Assembly: GCA_029962745.1 (NCBI GenBank)
Contig: CM057165.1
Location: 884,093-948,092 of the forward strand
From: Echinometra lucunter
Lineage: Eukaryota > Echinodermata > Echinoidea > Camarodonta > Echinometridae
DNA length: 64,000 nt
Reading direction: 5' to 3'
In this document: one piece after another, positions 1 through 13,400 of the stretch
How the letters are laid out: every line of letters starts with the position of its first letter
Numbering within the stretch: position 1 is the first letter of the stretch
The notes under the pieces: model-generated
The model's input: only the letters and a program-made list of their open reading frames with translations
Database searches by the model: none
What the model was told of the DNA's origin: nothing
Position numbers and translations under genes: made by a program

Positions 1-1257
1 GGGGGGGGGGCTGGTTTGAATAGGTAAATGAACAAGAGGATCGGAAAATGGTATTTTGGAGCTAGTGTCCTCATTTTCATTAAAAAAACCCCCTTCCTAC
101 CTTTCCTACAATTTATCGGGGGGGGGGGGGGGGGGGGGGCTCTGTTTCTCAAACTTAAGCAACAGTATCCCATGGCGAAAATATCAGGCTGATGTTGGGA
201 GATTAGTTATATAAATACAATTATTTCAATTTTATATTCATTAATCTTGTAAACATCAATGATTTTGCAGCATAACGTCATTCCCCACATTTACAGCTGC
301 TGCCGGTAATTTTTCATCCATATGTCGCCATGGTGTATAGATTGTTTTCTCTTGTTATTTCGCTTCCTTACCAAATATTTTTCTTTGTCAATATTATTTC
401 TTATTCACCTAGGTACATCAAAAAATGAAACTGGTGCTTTCAATTTGTGGTACTGTAACTTTTCACGATTTGTAAATCCGAGAACAATTAGGGCTTGAAA
501 TTTGTTGGATTTTGATATAAAGACATCACCTAGCCTACAATACAGGGGTTCAGAGTGGCGCTCTCACTCGCGAGAGCAGCATGCTGGCCATTTGCAGTAA
601 ACATCAGAAGGTTCAGAAGGATACTTCTCTGAAATACTAGTATTTGATCACTGATTTTTTTTTTCCTCACAATAGTTTCCGGATAAACTCGTGAATTTTC
701 TACACAAAATAGTCTACGACTAAATGTTGTTTAATTTTCTAAACACTTTTTATTTTCCGGAATAAACTAATGAATTTTAGAGAACCATAGAGTGAACAGA
801 AATATTTGTATAAAAGGGTACGACAAACACATCAGTAAGCTGTCGAGTGGGGCGGCTTGCACTCGTCGTCTGACAGATATTCTCTCTGTCCACACACCCT
901 TTTCTCGCTTGCTCATCTCTCACCCTGTCTAGTTTCCCTTTATTTTTCTTGAAGTAAATATCCTCCTTTTGTGGTCTTGATCACCATATGTCGTCCACGA
1001 TGCTAAACAAGTTATTGATAGGTCATGATTCAGGGCAGATTATGCATGACATAGGAGTATCCCGAATGTTAGATTAGTATTGTACACTAATTTCGGGTGC
1101 TCACAACTTGGTAGGAATGGGTGGTTTTAATCCCAGCAGCCTACAGGAACCAGGACTGATCTCTGTCTCTCTTGGTGGAATATTGGGCTATAGTTCAGTT
1201 GTCAGTGGGTTTCCAGAAGCAAGCTTTGAAACTAATTTATTGAAAATATACACCAAC
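1..1257. other. Intronic sequence left of the last visible ZP exon
   Basis: I searched this stretch on the minus strand for the missing ZP-C exon (expected to start with Cys) and found no matching exon. It holds two poly-G runs (1-10 and about 119-139) and AT-rich sequence. It is probably the intron before the final exon(s). Confidence 0.5.
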
Positions 1258-1475
1258 CCATTCTCGATAATGTCGTAACGGTGATCGTCAAGTGGGTATG
1301 GCGAGCTCGTTGCCCAGCACGATTCCATGAGAAGCGTGAGATTGGTAACAGAGTTCAGAGTGACGCCAAAGTAGAGCGGTGTGCCGAGCTCGACCCTGCC
1401 CGAATCGTTGGCGTGTTGGTAGAAACCTCCGTTCGTATAACGATCTAGGGACAGCGAGAACTCGCCGTATCCTTC
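1258..1475 (-). CDS. Mosaic receptor exon 25: ZP-C part, last exon inside the window
   Basis: The exon encodes [20 protein letters not shown], then [20 protein letters not shown] and [11 protein letters not shown], ending HRYDIIENG at a GTTGGT donor in phase 2. A Cys (the N-G-C motif) should follow on the next exon. That exon and any transmembrane tail or GPI signal lie left of the window. Confidence 0.87.
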
Positions 1476-4400
1476 CTACAAATACATTGCACAGGGGAAT
1501 AAATTTATAAACATTTTATTCCATAAATCGAAAAGATATATTAATCATTCAGAGTGATAAGTGCCACTTGAAAGATGAACGTTGAAACTATCAAAAAGAA
1601 ACTTTTTTTTAAAAATTATATGTTTTATTGATCAAAAAGAAACTTGAACTTAGGTTATCATTATTGGCGTCACCTGTCAGTGATAATCATCCTGAACACG
1701 AGGCCTCCATTTATCGTCCCATCCGAAGGACAGAGTGTTTTCCAACGCAACCTAGCCTTCGTCTATGAAACGGTACCAATCTTACCCCCATTAGGTTCAG
1801 AAGAAAGAGAATCAACCTTATTTTTATATGTTTTGATACAAGTTAAGTTTATTATAATATTCATAAATTTCGGAAACCTCTGCCTTCCTCAAATAGAGAA
1901 AGGTAGAGGCTTCCGATGATATTCGTCTCAATTTTGTTCTACATTTATATGTGTATAGTCCCCATATCCATTTTTGTATGCAGTGCTTTTAAGCAAGATG
2001 AGGTTGATATCTTATCATCTGATGATTTCACAGCCTCTGCTCATGCAGCAATTTTGAGGTACTATAACCTTTTCCATATTTATTACTTCAAAACAGTTTC
2101 TTTCAACTCCGAAATCTTTTGACTAGAATTTTATCTTTAAGCATGATATCCATGAGGAAAAGACAACTGTTCACTAGAATTTGCTCACTTCACAACAAAG
2201 TAAAAGAGTTGGTGAATTGCCACTTGGTCTAATCCCACTTTGTCTAATGCCCGTTTTGTCTCATCCCTCATGGTCTAATTCCATTTCGTCTAATAACCAT
2301 TTGGTCTAATTGCCACTTAGTCCAGCTACCATTTCGTCTAATTTCCAGTTAGGCTATGCTTATTTTGTCTTATACTCATTTAGTCTAACGCCGCTTAGTC
2401 TATCTGATTAGACGAACTGTTATTAGACCAAGTGGTCATTAGATGAAATGAGGAAAACTAAGTAGACGAAGTGGCAGTTATACCATAATTATGATCATTA
2501 GATAAAATGAAAATGAAAGTGGGTACTAGACCAAGTGATGATTGGACTAAACGGCAATTAGACCATATTGATAGTAGACTAAATGGGTTTAGCCATAGTG
2601 GTGTTAGACGATCTGGGAATCAGACCAACTGGTGTTAGACCAAGTGGCTGTAATCCACAGAGTTGAATGCTCACCTCTTCGTAAGTATATTTCTCAACTT
2701 TGGGCAAGAATGACTCTCCCAGGATTCTCTCCCTCTTCAAGAAGCAGGTGACAGGAATATGAAGATAATGCTCTCTGGTGATGATTCCATTGGTTCCATT
2801 CTCTGGGCGAGGTTTGTAGTAGGTCACCACGTTGGAAAATACCATGTTGTCTTCTTCTTGCTACAAGAATGGAGGGGGGGGGGGGAGGGGTGCAGCGTGG
2901 GCATGTTAAAGGAAAATTTTCACAGTTAGAAATAACGTGTCATTAGATATTTTCTTTATTTATTTTCTTTATATTGTCTTTATTAGATATATCTACCGGA
3001 TACAACCTACATATACATTTATGTAGATGTCTTGCAAAAGGACGTAAGTGCTATGACAGGGTATCAATTCCCGAAACTTTTGATCTGCAGTCATGACGCT
3101 TATGCACTAGACCACAATATTTCCTTAAAATATGAATACGGTGCAACCTAATTCAAAAGCTTACATCGACATGTCTTATAATGAAATCATTGAATGAATG
3201 ATTAACGATTTGGTTAATGTTCTTGTGCAGTAGTTCCATTTGATTTGCCTTTTCGATTTCTGTTCTTTGCTTTTTTTTCCGTCCTTTTTTTCTATAAAAT
3301 TATCTGCATTTTTCTGGTCTGTTTTTACTTTCCGTATTGTGCTTGTTATATTCATTTTCCTGTTGAGTTGATTTTTTTAATGTTATTTCAATTTTGATTT
3401 TTTTTGTATTTCATTGTTTCTTTTTCCACATTGCATTTTCATTGACAATTCAATTTGTTTCAGCCTTTTGCTGTTATTTTGAATGTTTTTTTTTTAAATC
3501 AGTAAACCTGAACGATTCAGTTCTTAAATGTATATGTTAGTTTATTTGTGGGTTCTGAGGTGGCAAAGAAAAATTAAGGAAAAATACCTCTTGCTTAGTG
3601 TCACATCTATCATACATGGTGGTGATCGCTACGCGCTGACTGTCGTGGTCGTATCCAACACATGACTCGTCTTCGAAATGGACATCCTGGGCATCGTCAC
3701 CGATCTCAAGAAGACTTCTATCCAAAAGGAGCGTCATCGATGTACTATCACAAATCAGTTCCCTTTCTGAGAGAGAATATAAAGTTGATGTGCTTGCCTA
3801 ATATTAATGGTTCTTATAGTTCTATACCATATACGCAGTTTTTAAAGAGCTTCTTTGGTATTTCCCTTTTCCCCCCAAATTGCAAACATCATTAATAATT
3901 TTTTACTATTGCACTGTTACTACAAAACCTTATCTACGGATAGACATGAAATAATGAATTAGTGAAATTGTTAATTTGCATGAAAGCATTGATATTGAAT
4001 TTGTCATGTTGCTACCGATTTCATTACTTGAATCTTTACTGTCTCAAAGATTGAAGGAAATATTATTTGATGAACAAAGTTAGCATTAAGTAAGCAAAAC
4101 GTATTGCATCATCTGCTCATTTTTATGTATATTGCAACCGTCGGAGAAAGAGTATTTTACAAAATAGATCGTTGTCAATTCATTGACGAGGGCTTTTAGC
4201 CGAAAATTTGTAATTGATGAATCACCGGGGGGGGGGGGGGGGGGGGAGGGAATCGGACATTTACCAGGAGACGCACAGACTGCACTTGCATCTTCACTAT
4301 GTCCGCAGTTGTGATTTCCGAAACCGTTATGCGGGCAATCGAAGATGTGCGCCTCATTGCCGGAGCAGTGGACGTTATCCATCCAAATAGGACCATACCC

Positions 4401-7400
4401 CTGGCCGAAGTGGGCATAAGCTGGAGCGCTGATTACATCCCGATATCCTAGACTTCTGCAAACAACGCGAGCGTCGCTGATGCCCCAGCTATCATCACAG
4501 ACTGTCCCCCAAACTCCGTTGTACAAGACTTCGACTCGGCCTTCGTTAGGTCCGTTACCGTTCACGAGACGAACTGTGGAAGAGATGAAAGCGAGCAACA
4601 GACTGCATCAATATCAAAACCACAGATTACTCAGAAAATTTCAAAACTACAGCCAGAAGACCGCGTTTTGGTCAACCCTTTGAAAAGTTGTCAGAAACCC
4701 CACGGGACCATTATGTTGGTTTCGTGGGCTGGTGGTGTCATGGGAATTCTGAGACTAATTTTTCTGAGGGATCGCAAGAGCGACATTTTCGGTGGGCTGA
4801 AACCTCTTTGATATCACAAAGCAAAGCTACAGAAGTGTACACGGAAGTATTTTGACTAAACCAATAATTAATTTCATTTCGTGATATCTGACAATCATTC
4901 TAACATGAATTTAATTACCCCAAAAGTCTTCCGCCCTGTCAATTTTACAGTCATCACTGTCCTTAGCAGTCAGTAATCATGAAAATGCTCTAATGTAGTA
5001 TTTGGAGCACAATTACTGGAATTTAAGAAATTTAATATCCCATGGGAAATTATTGTTAATGTCACTGTGCATGCAAGTTATGGGTACTCCTGGAGAAGAA
5101 TAGGATCGTAACTTTTTGTTGAGAAATGGAAGGGGCAATTAGCCTCATTGAAATTCAGTGACCGAGCCCGCACGTTAATATAGTTTATACACATTAGCTT
5201 GTCATTCTATGTTTATGAAGTCGGGGGATTCAGCAGCTTCAAATGCATGCTACTGCACTACTGGGCGATTTCCTAAACTCTTTTGTTGATTGCATAAAAA
5301 CATAAAGTAAATCTCTTGCTATAACCATGGTAACTATTCTTTCTGGAATCACTGTAATTATTTATCGGTCATATAAAAGAATTATTTAAGGATGAAATAA
5401 GAGAAAAAAGACCCATGTCATATTGACATCATGATTAAATACCAGCGATCTAAAAACATGAATCGAAGATGTGTGACAGACACTCACCGGTTGTAGGTTC
5501 TGAAGTTGGAGGTCGACGGGTTGTGATATCTTTGAAATAAGTGAAGCAGAGGATACATAAAAGGATTTTTGGAGGGGTGGTGAAAACAAGGGAAGACTCT
5601 CAAATCATGTCCTTTAGAGTAGCTTCATTAACACCACAGCCTTATAATACATTTGACTGTTACAAGTTCATTATGAAAGGCAGTAATATTTCAGAAGTAT
5701 TAAATTTCTAACAGATTGAGTATTTCCTTACCTGGGTCAAGATTCTTCAAAATGGCAAACTTGGCAGACAAGCCAGAAAAAAAAAACAGAAACAGCCCAA
5801 TACTTGAGATAGTCATATTTCTCACAGGAATGTTTAGGTCTAAAACACCTCTGACAAACAATAAGAAATCCAATAACCATAATAACATAATTTGGTGGGG
5901 AGGGGGGGGGGGCATGTCCATAAATGTTAACTTGTCTTTTGGTCATGTCATTGTATTGTACAAGAAACAGTTTCAAAGAAATTGGGAAAGGCTAAGTAAT
6001 AGATAAAAACTGGTGTATGCCCCGATATGGGACTATGCACTAGTGTTTGATCAAACACCGGAGCTGTTTCTTGTAATTAGAAACTGAGGACATTTCAAGG
6101 GATTGCTATTTATATTACGATATTCTTCCAAACTAACATATTATTATTAGAATGCCCACGAAATTATTTTTCACCTTTCTCTGTAACACGAGCTTTACTT
6201 AAATGCCTCTGGATTATAAGGCTCTAGGTATTAATAATTTTCTTCACCTAGATTATAAACACATGATATCAACAGTCTTAGATTTTATTGCAAGCTAAAC
6301 TGTAAGGTACAGGTGCCTTATAGTCGGGCGGTTTAAACACACAACTTAAGATGCGAAGGTCGTGGGGTCGAACCCCGACACGGCACCAGTGTTCTTTGGC
6401 AAAGCAGTCTTCATTTAAATGGGTACCTAGTTATTAGGGCTGATGAGACTGAACAATAGTGTATATGCAGTCCAGGAGTCATTTAATAGGAAAATAGTAA
6501 GGTAGTGGTTAGTTTTAGCAATACATGTCTTTAAGCTGAGTTTTGGTGACGTTCCTCATTATGTGTATATAGTTCTACAAAATGTGATTGATGGTGTTTC
6601 ACTGTATCTGCTCACTTTGTTATTTATGTCTGACATAAAATCAACATAGCATATCTATATTTCATAATGGCTTCCAAGATCAGCCTAACTGGACTTACCC
6701 GGGGAGAAAGTGGAGAAAACATCCGTGACAGGGAGCGTAGATGTTACTGGTTCTTGAGGAAGAAGTGAGAAAAAAAATAATGGAGTGAGAAAGAAACGAA
6801 AAGAAAATCAGAGAAAGACGGATGGGTATTAAAGACAGTGACTAACGAGAACGTGGACGTCTGGAAATCACCTCTAGAAATTCATGAAATAATTACGGCT
6901 TAAGTTTCATCTTGATTGCTTCCATATTTTTGCATGTTTCAAGATAATGATAATAGTATTGGGTATTTATATAGCGCACGTATCCACCACACAAGGTGCT
7001 CAAGGCACTCCAATATTACCCCGGCTCAACTAGGCTCCCAATTTCAGTGCTCACAGCATTCAAGGAATGTCTTCCTGCCGGTTTCCATTTACACTTGGGT
7101 GGAGAGTGGCAAACGTAGATTGCTGTCTTGTCAAAAGACATTAGTTCCGAGGTGGGATTCGATCCCCGGATCTTGTGGTTCACAGTCCGGGATTTAACCA
7201 CTAATCCACAACACTTCTACATGCTACCACCTGAAAACCACCACGAGCTCTGAAATTATGTTTTCATTCTCTTTTCATGTAGAAATGGTTTCCTTGCTTT
7301 CATTGTTAATGTGTTTTTGCCGAGTTTGGATGGAGTAGACTGATTCCTAATTATGTGTATCCAGGGAGTAGTCGACATCTAGACGGAACCGTTACAGATA

Positions 7401-10400
7401 TGAGCAGGTAGCTGGGATCCGGAACTGAGCTTTTTTTTGTAACAGCTTGGCAAGTTCATGTAATGTGCCCCTCGCGAAAATGATATTTATGCATATTTCA
7501 TCCAGAAAAGAAAATCTCTCGATGTGCATGAGCTTGACTCGTGACCGGGGGAGCGTTTCATGAAAGGACTTGTCGGATGTTTTATCCGACAAAGTCTGTT
7601 TTATCCGACAGTTTCCATAGTAATGACGCTTCTCAGCCAATCAAAATCAAGGAAAGATGTCAGATCTGACAACTTGTCGGACAACAAATGCTGATGAAAC
7701 GCTCCCCTGATGGCAGTGGCAATAGAAAGAACCAAAGTGGTCATGATTATCAACAAAAGATATTTGGACAAATCTTGCATATCATGGACAGGCAAGACAG
7801 GTTGCACGGAACTGCCAATCATCACCAAAAGATGAGCCTATATTTTCTTGATTTGAATGGTTTGTTAGATTGAGAATTATATTTCATAATTACATAACAT
7901 CAAGCAACTTTGTCAAACCTAACCTTCGGTTGCACATCGAACTCCAACGTCGTCATAATGGTTACAGTGGTTGACGCCCACACCGTTGTGGTCACAGTGA
8001 AAGATGCTGGACTCGTTGCCGATGCAGGACGCATGATTTAGCAAGATGTCACCACTACCCTGTCCGAAGTACGCATTGTGGAGGTACTGAAGCGCGTAAG
8101 GATACCCTAGACTTCTGCAGATCACGTTAGCCTCTTCCGTATAAAAGCTGTGATCGCATACAGTACCCCATCTACCCCCGTGGTAAACTTCTACACGACC
8201 TTCTCTTGAGTTAGTGCCATTGACTAGGCGAACTGTAGAAAAACAAACAAACAAACATAGCCAACACCGAACATCAGGCGTGCGACCATGAAATAATGGT
8301 CTAAAGCAAATGTTCTAGGAGGAGCAGAAAGGTGGGGAATAAATTTAGACACAATTACATATCCAAAAGATTCTTAAACTTAAAGATATAAAGTACAGTC
8401 GCCTACAACAGAAGCCACCCCCCCCGCCCGCGACAGTTTGCGTTATAGAGCACTAATAAACTTATTTTTACATGGTTGTATTGAAATGCAAAGTTACTAC
8501 ATGTATTTTTTTTCTTTTTCTACATTGCAAAGGGGCTTTGCCGCTTTGGGGACCCACTTGAATGACTGGGGGAAAGTGGCAACTGCATCCTCTACCCCGG
8601 CCCCGTTTCCAACGCCTATGATCTCGAAAACCTACCGTTTGGCTGGCATCTGACCCCAACATCATCGTAGTGCCCACAGTGGTTGTTGCCAATTCCGTTA
8701 TGACGGCAGTCAAATATGCTGGCCTCATCGCCATCACAGTACACGTGGTTCAGAAGTATAGCCCCTGTGCCTTGTCCGAAATAGGCGTTGTAGAATGTTG
8801 AGGATTGGTCAGGAAACCCAAGACTTCTGCAGATAACGCGAGATTCAGAACTATCCCACGCGTGATCGCAAACAGTACCCCAAATTCCGTCGTGATAGAC
8901 TTCAACTCGACCTTCATTGGGCTTATTCCCATTCATAAGGCGGACTTGGGTATTGAAAAAAAGTATGCAAGTCACAATCTTTTATTCTTTGACTGGACGG
9001 GACTGTCTCTAGGGGAATTTTAAAGACTGGATATACATTCATATTACTAGTAACAGTTTGTATGAATAGCTTGCCAGTTTCAATGCGAATGCCTCCATAG
9101 ACCAATGCCAAGAAATTCAAGAGGCATTCATCGGTTATAATGTAGATCGGAATTCCTCACGCTTTAAACGTAAAGCGACACGTGTTCATAACTAAAGAAT
9201 GATAGTGAAATCAATTCATTCGGTGTAGTTGAAAAATATACAACTGATAACGTGATGAAAGTGTGATTGAGAGTCAGGCAGCGACAAGATGGTCTTGTTG
9301 GAGTGTTTTCACTTTAAAGTTGCTATTCATAGGTTTTTAATATGCTCGAATTTCACATCAAAATAAAGTTTATGGTGCACAAATCACTATGAAACCGATT
9401 GAAACTTTTGAAAAGTAAATGGAAAACAAATATCGCTTGTCACAAATTGATAAAACGGACCCCCAATGTTGCCTTCGCATATGTCGCCCAGCTCGATCAC
9501 AGAGCTCGATGCGAGATCCGGACGTCATCTCATGGACAATAGCCGGTGGCGCGTTGTGAATGTGGTGAATGTGAAGTGTCGTGTCCAAGTGAGATTAAAA
9601 GCGATGTTTCTGCATTGTTTGGATGAATTCATCATTATTTGAGTGTTTTCAAATTATTTTTTAATCGTTCTATTTAACATTATTCATATCATAATGTCGG
9701 AGAAATTCTACAAATTAACGATGACTTTTTTGCCATTTAGAAAGGTAAAAAGAGATCCCATAATATAACGGAACAGTCTACCTTGTACATGGTCAGTTAC
9801 GGATGTGGGCAATATCATTTTAATTTTAGGGGTGTTATTATTCACGAAAGACGGAGGGATAATGGAATACTTATTTTTTTTATTTATTTTTTTAAAAATT
9901 GTTTTCTTGGTGAACTTGTCAAAAAATATATAGAAACAGTAATTACCTTACTGCTCATTTGTTTTTTCTTTTCTGTTAATGTGCTTAAGCTCATGTTTTC
10001 ACGTTAACTTTTGTTAACTACTTGCGACACCCTGCAACAAACAAAACAGAGGAATGCTGATTTGGGGGATCATTTCCTCCCTCCAGAATATTGTCTGACA
10101 ACTATAGAATAATTAAAAAGGTTATCATATAAAAGGGGAAAGGCAATTAGACAAAAGAAGCATTAATTTCCAAGGGTCCCGCTTTTATTCAATAAAATAG
10201 CCCCCCCCCCCTTTCCCTAAAAGAGACACATTATAATCAGCATTCATTCATCATCTGTGTATTCAGTAGATCATAAGCCTAAGTTGTCCCAAAATTTTGT
10301 TCTGGAACCTCAACTGCGAGGGACCCAAACACGGATGCAGTACGAATGGCACATTAAAACACAACAAAAAATACTTCAAATTTAACATGCGTAAAAAATT

Positions 10401-13400
10401 AATGTTATTAATTACAAGTGATATTTTTCTCTCTTTTTTTTAATGTAAAAAAAATGGCTTTTGCAACTTCAAAAATGGCTTTCTGAAATTGAAATATGGC
10501 TCTCATGAATTTGTGACCAATTAGAAAAATGGCTCTCCCCCCCCCCCCCAAAAAAAAATAAAAATAAAAAATAAGTGGACTGGACAGTGATGTTGATGCC
10601 AGTGAATTAGGGGAATTCGAAACGGACAATGACCAAGCTGCAGCTGACGAAGAATTGGGTAGGGCGTATACCTGCATGAGCCAGAGCCAGTGGCAAGAGG
10701 TGGCGGAGATGCATGGAGCTCGAGATTGAAAACAAAGATGCAAGAAATGTTTTTTTTTAATTATCCATCCTTCCACTCGTGCAAAAATCAGGCTTCAAAC
10801 GCAAAGTTTTAGGTGTAAAATATCAAGAAAATATGAAACATCTTTTCACACGTTATACCAATGGCGAACGCCATTTTTCGAATCCGTTTTTAACACAGCA
10901 TTTACTCTTGCCAAAATGTATTACGGAAGCAGGAGGGAGTAATTATCTTGTAATTCAATTTGGTCTTTGGTGATAGCCTTAGCTCAGTTATAATTTCTTA
11001 TCTGGGTTATTTTTCACTTTTTAATTGCTTAGAAATCATCATGACCTCCACTAAAAAATAAATTCTGTGAAAAATGTTTTTTCAAATTAAATCCCTTATC
11101 GAAGTCACGTTTAATCAGAGCATTAAAGGGAAAAAACCCCTCGATAAAGACTTGAAGCTACGCTATAATAAAATACATGTGTGACGTCCCTGTACGCTAG
11201 CTAGCCATTCCTAAAATAAATACGAGATTACGAGAATACGACATAAGTTAGTTTGACGTTTGCATCCCGGCCGGGCTTGCTTTTCTCCCGGGGTTTTCTT
11301 TGTCATTTTCATGCCAATTTCCTACCTAAAATTCCCCTTTGACCAAAAAAAGAAAGGAAAATCGACTCATCAATAAGGTAATATAAATATTAAGCCTCTG
11401 CAGTTTGCCTCCTCTCTTTATAACAGTATCTAAAATCAATTTGATATGATCCTCTAAATGCACACTGTTTTATTACGTGCAAGCGCTAGCTCGCCGCAGA
11501 TCGTCCATTTTGCATACGTCATCATTGGGGACCCGTTTCGCTCCCAGCCACTTCCGAGTTCTAAGAATCAGAGGGGCGTTTTGGGAAAATGTGTTTTTAG
11601 ATCATTTCTTGGAATCTAGAGGATCAATAATGAACACCACTGTCTTCTACATACTTCCCTGTTTCCATTCATATATAATTAACCATATATTCTGTGATTT
11701 TCTTTGAATTTCACCAAGTGTTGCGGTCTGTGCTCCTGGATTTTCCGTTATCGTGATTATCTTGATTATAATTAGTAGCTGCAAAACTCTGTTGGGCATA
11801 CTGGGGCTCTTTACATTTCATCCTAATGCACTTCTGAATCAGAACTTCATTTTTCAATTCAACTCACTAAAGATTTATCAAAAAACCTGTTTCGCAGTGA
11901 AAACTGAAATGTGCATGTTTTTACAGAGATTAAGATACAACACAAATACAAATTGCAGTTGCGAATAAAATATATTACATACTAAATTACATAAAGTAGA
12001 TTTATGAAATACTAAATTACATGAAATACTTTTATCAAATTATCGGTAATGAATGTCAGATAACATGTTCGAAATGTCACAATTATCATTAATTTAAAAT
12101 CATAAAATTGTAAAAATTATATAAATTAAAATTCAATAAAAGATAACAGCGTCACAGAAATGGTGTGATTAATACTGTAAGCTTTGATTTGCAAAATGAT
12201 TATTGAGTAGACGTATGAGATTTAGATATAGGAAGGGCACTATTGTGGAATCTTCTAGTCTTGCAAGTAAATTCTTGATTTTTTTCACACTTGTTAAATT
12301 GAATTTGTTAGATTTCTTTGGAGGTAACCATGTGCATCGAATTTGTAATAAATCCTTACCATCAGGGTAGCAAACTGCTCCTGCATCATCCCAGTGCGAA
12401 CAATAACCTTCATAATAGTTATAATAAGGACAGTCGAAAAGGCTAGCTTCATTTCCACTGCAGTACACCCGGTCCATCACCACTGGACCGGTACCCATCC
12501 CATAAGCTGCATTATAGTTTGCCATCACTGCATCAGGGTATCCGATGCTCCTACAGAGGACTCTAGCATCCAGTATGTCCCAACTGTAGTCACAAACAGT
12601 ACCCCAGGTGTTGTCATACACTTCTACTCGCCCTTCGGTAGGGTAGCTACCATTCACCAGACGAGCTATAAGGTGTTAAAAATCATTTCATTTTATTTCA
12701 TTTCATTTCATTTCATTCCATTTCATTTCACATCTCTTAAAAAAGCACTGAATGTACAACAGTGAATACAATCAGAATAAGAAATCAATGAAATACGGAA
12801 ACCATGACTAATCATAACAGAAAACAGTGATGTTGTGGATGTGAGGGAGTAGCAAAGGCCAACGATTTCAACAGTAATACTAACAGAAAGTTTTATTCAG
12901 ATATATTTTGTTTTCTCCTGGAAATGTAACGCAACGCAACCACAAAATCGCATCATTAATTCAGAGCCATTTGAACAGAGTAAGCACCAGCTTTGCTCTA
13001 AAAAGAAAATTGTAAAACAAATCTGAATAATTTGGTTGGAATGTTTGCTTTTGATCTGCAGATATTAAATACACAGGGTCGGATAGTTTCAAAGATTAGC
13101 TGATTTTTTTTTTCTTTCTCTGCGCTAGTATATCTTGGAACAAATCGATAGTCAGTTATCTTCAACTAGCCTTAAAAGCTATAAGAGTACAGCATAGCCC
13201 GGGTCGCGATTATTTTTTTCGTCAGTACTTGCGCACCCCACACGAGAGGGCAGTACTTTTGAGGCGACTTTCACGTGAGGGGAAAAATACTCATGTCTGA
13301 GAAGTTAAGACCAGAAATGAATCCGGGTATACAGGAATAAGTGCACTCAGCCCCTCGTCAACTTCTTGTGGCGCAGTGGTTAAAGTCACTGTCAGAGCTC

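Noticed and set aside
4200..4264. Poly-Pro extension of SRCR4
   Set aside because: It is read-through past a GTAAAT donor into an intronic C-tract.
10408..10776. 122-residue minus-strand ORF and a possible LINE 3' end
   Set aside because: It runs through poly-C and AAAAT low-complexity sequence and shows no recognisable domain on either strand.
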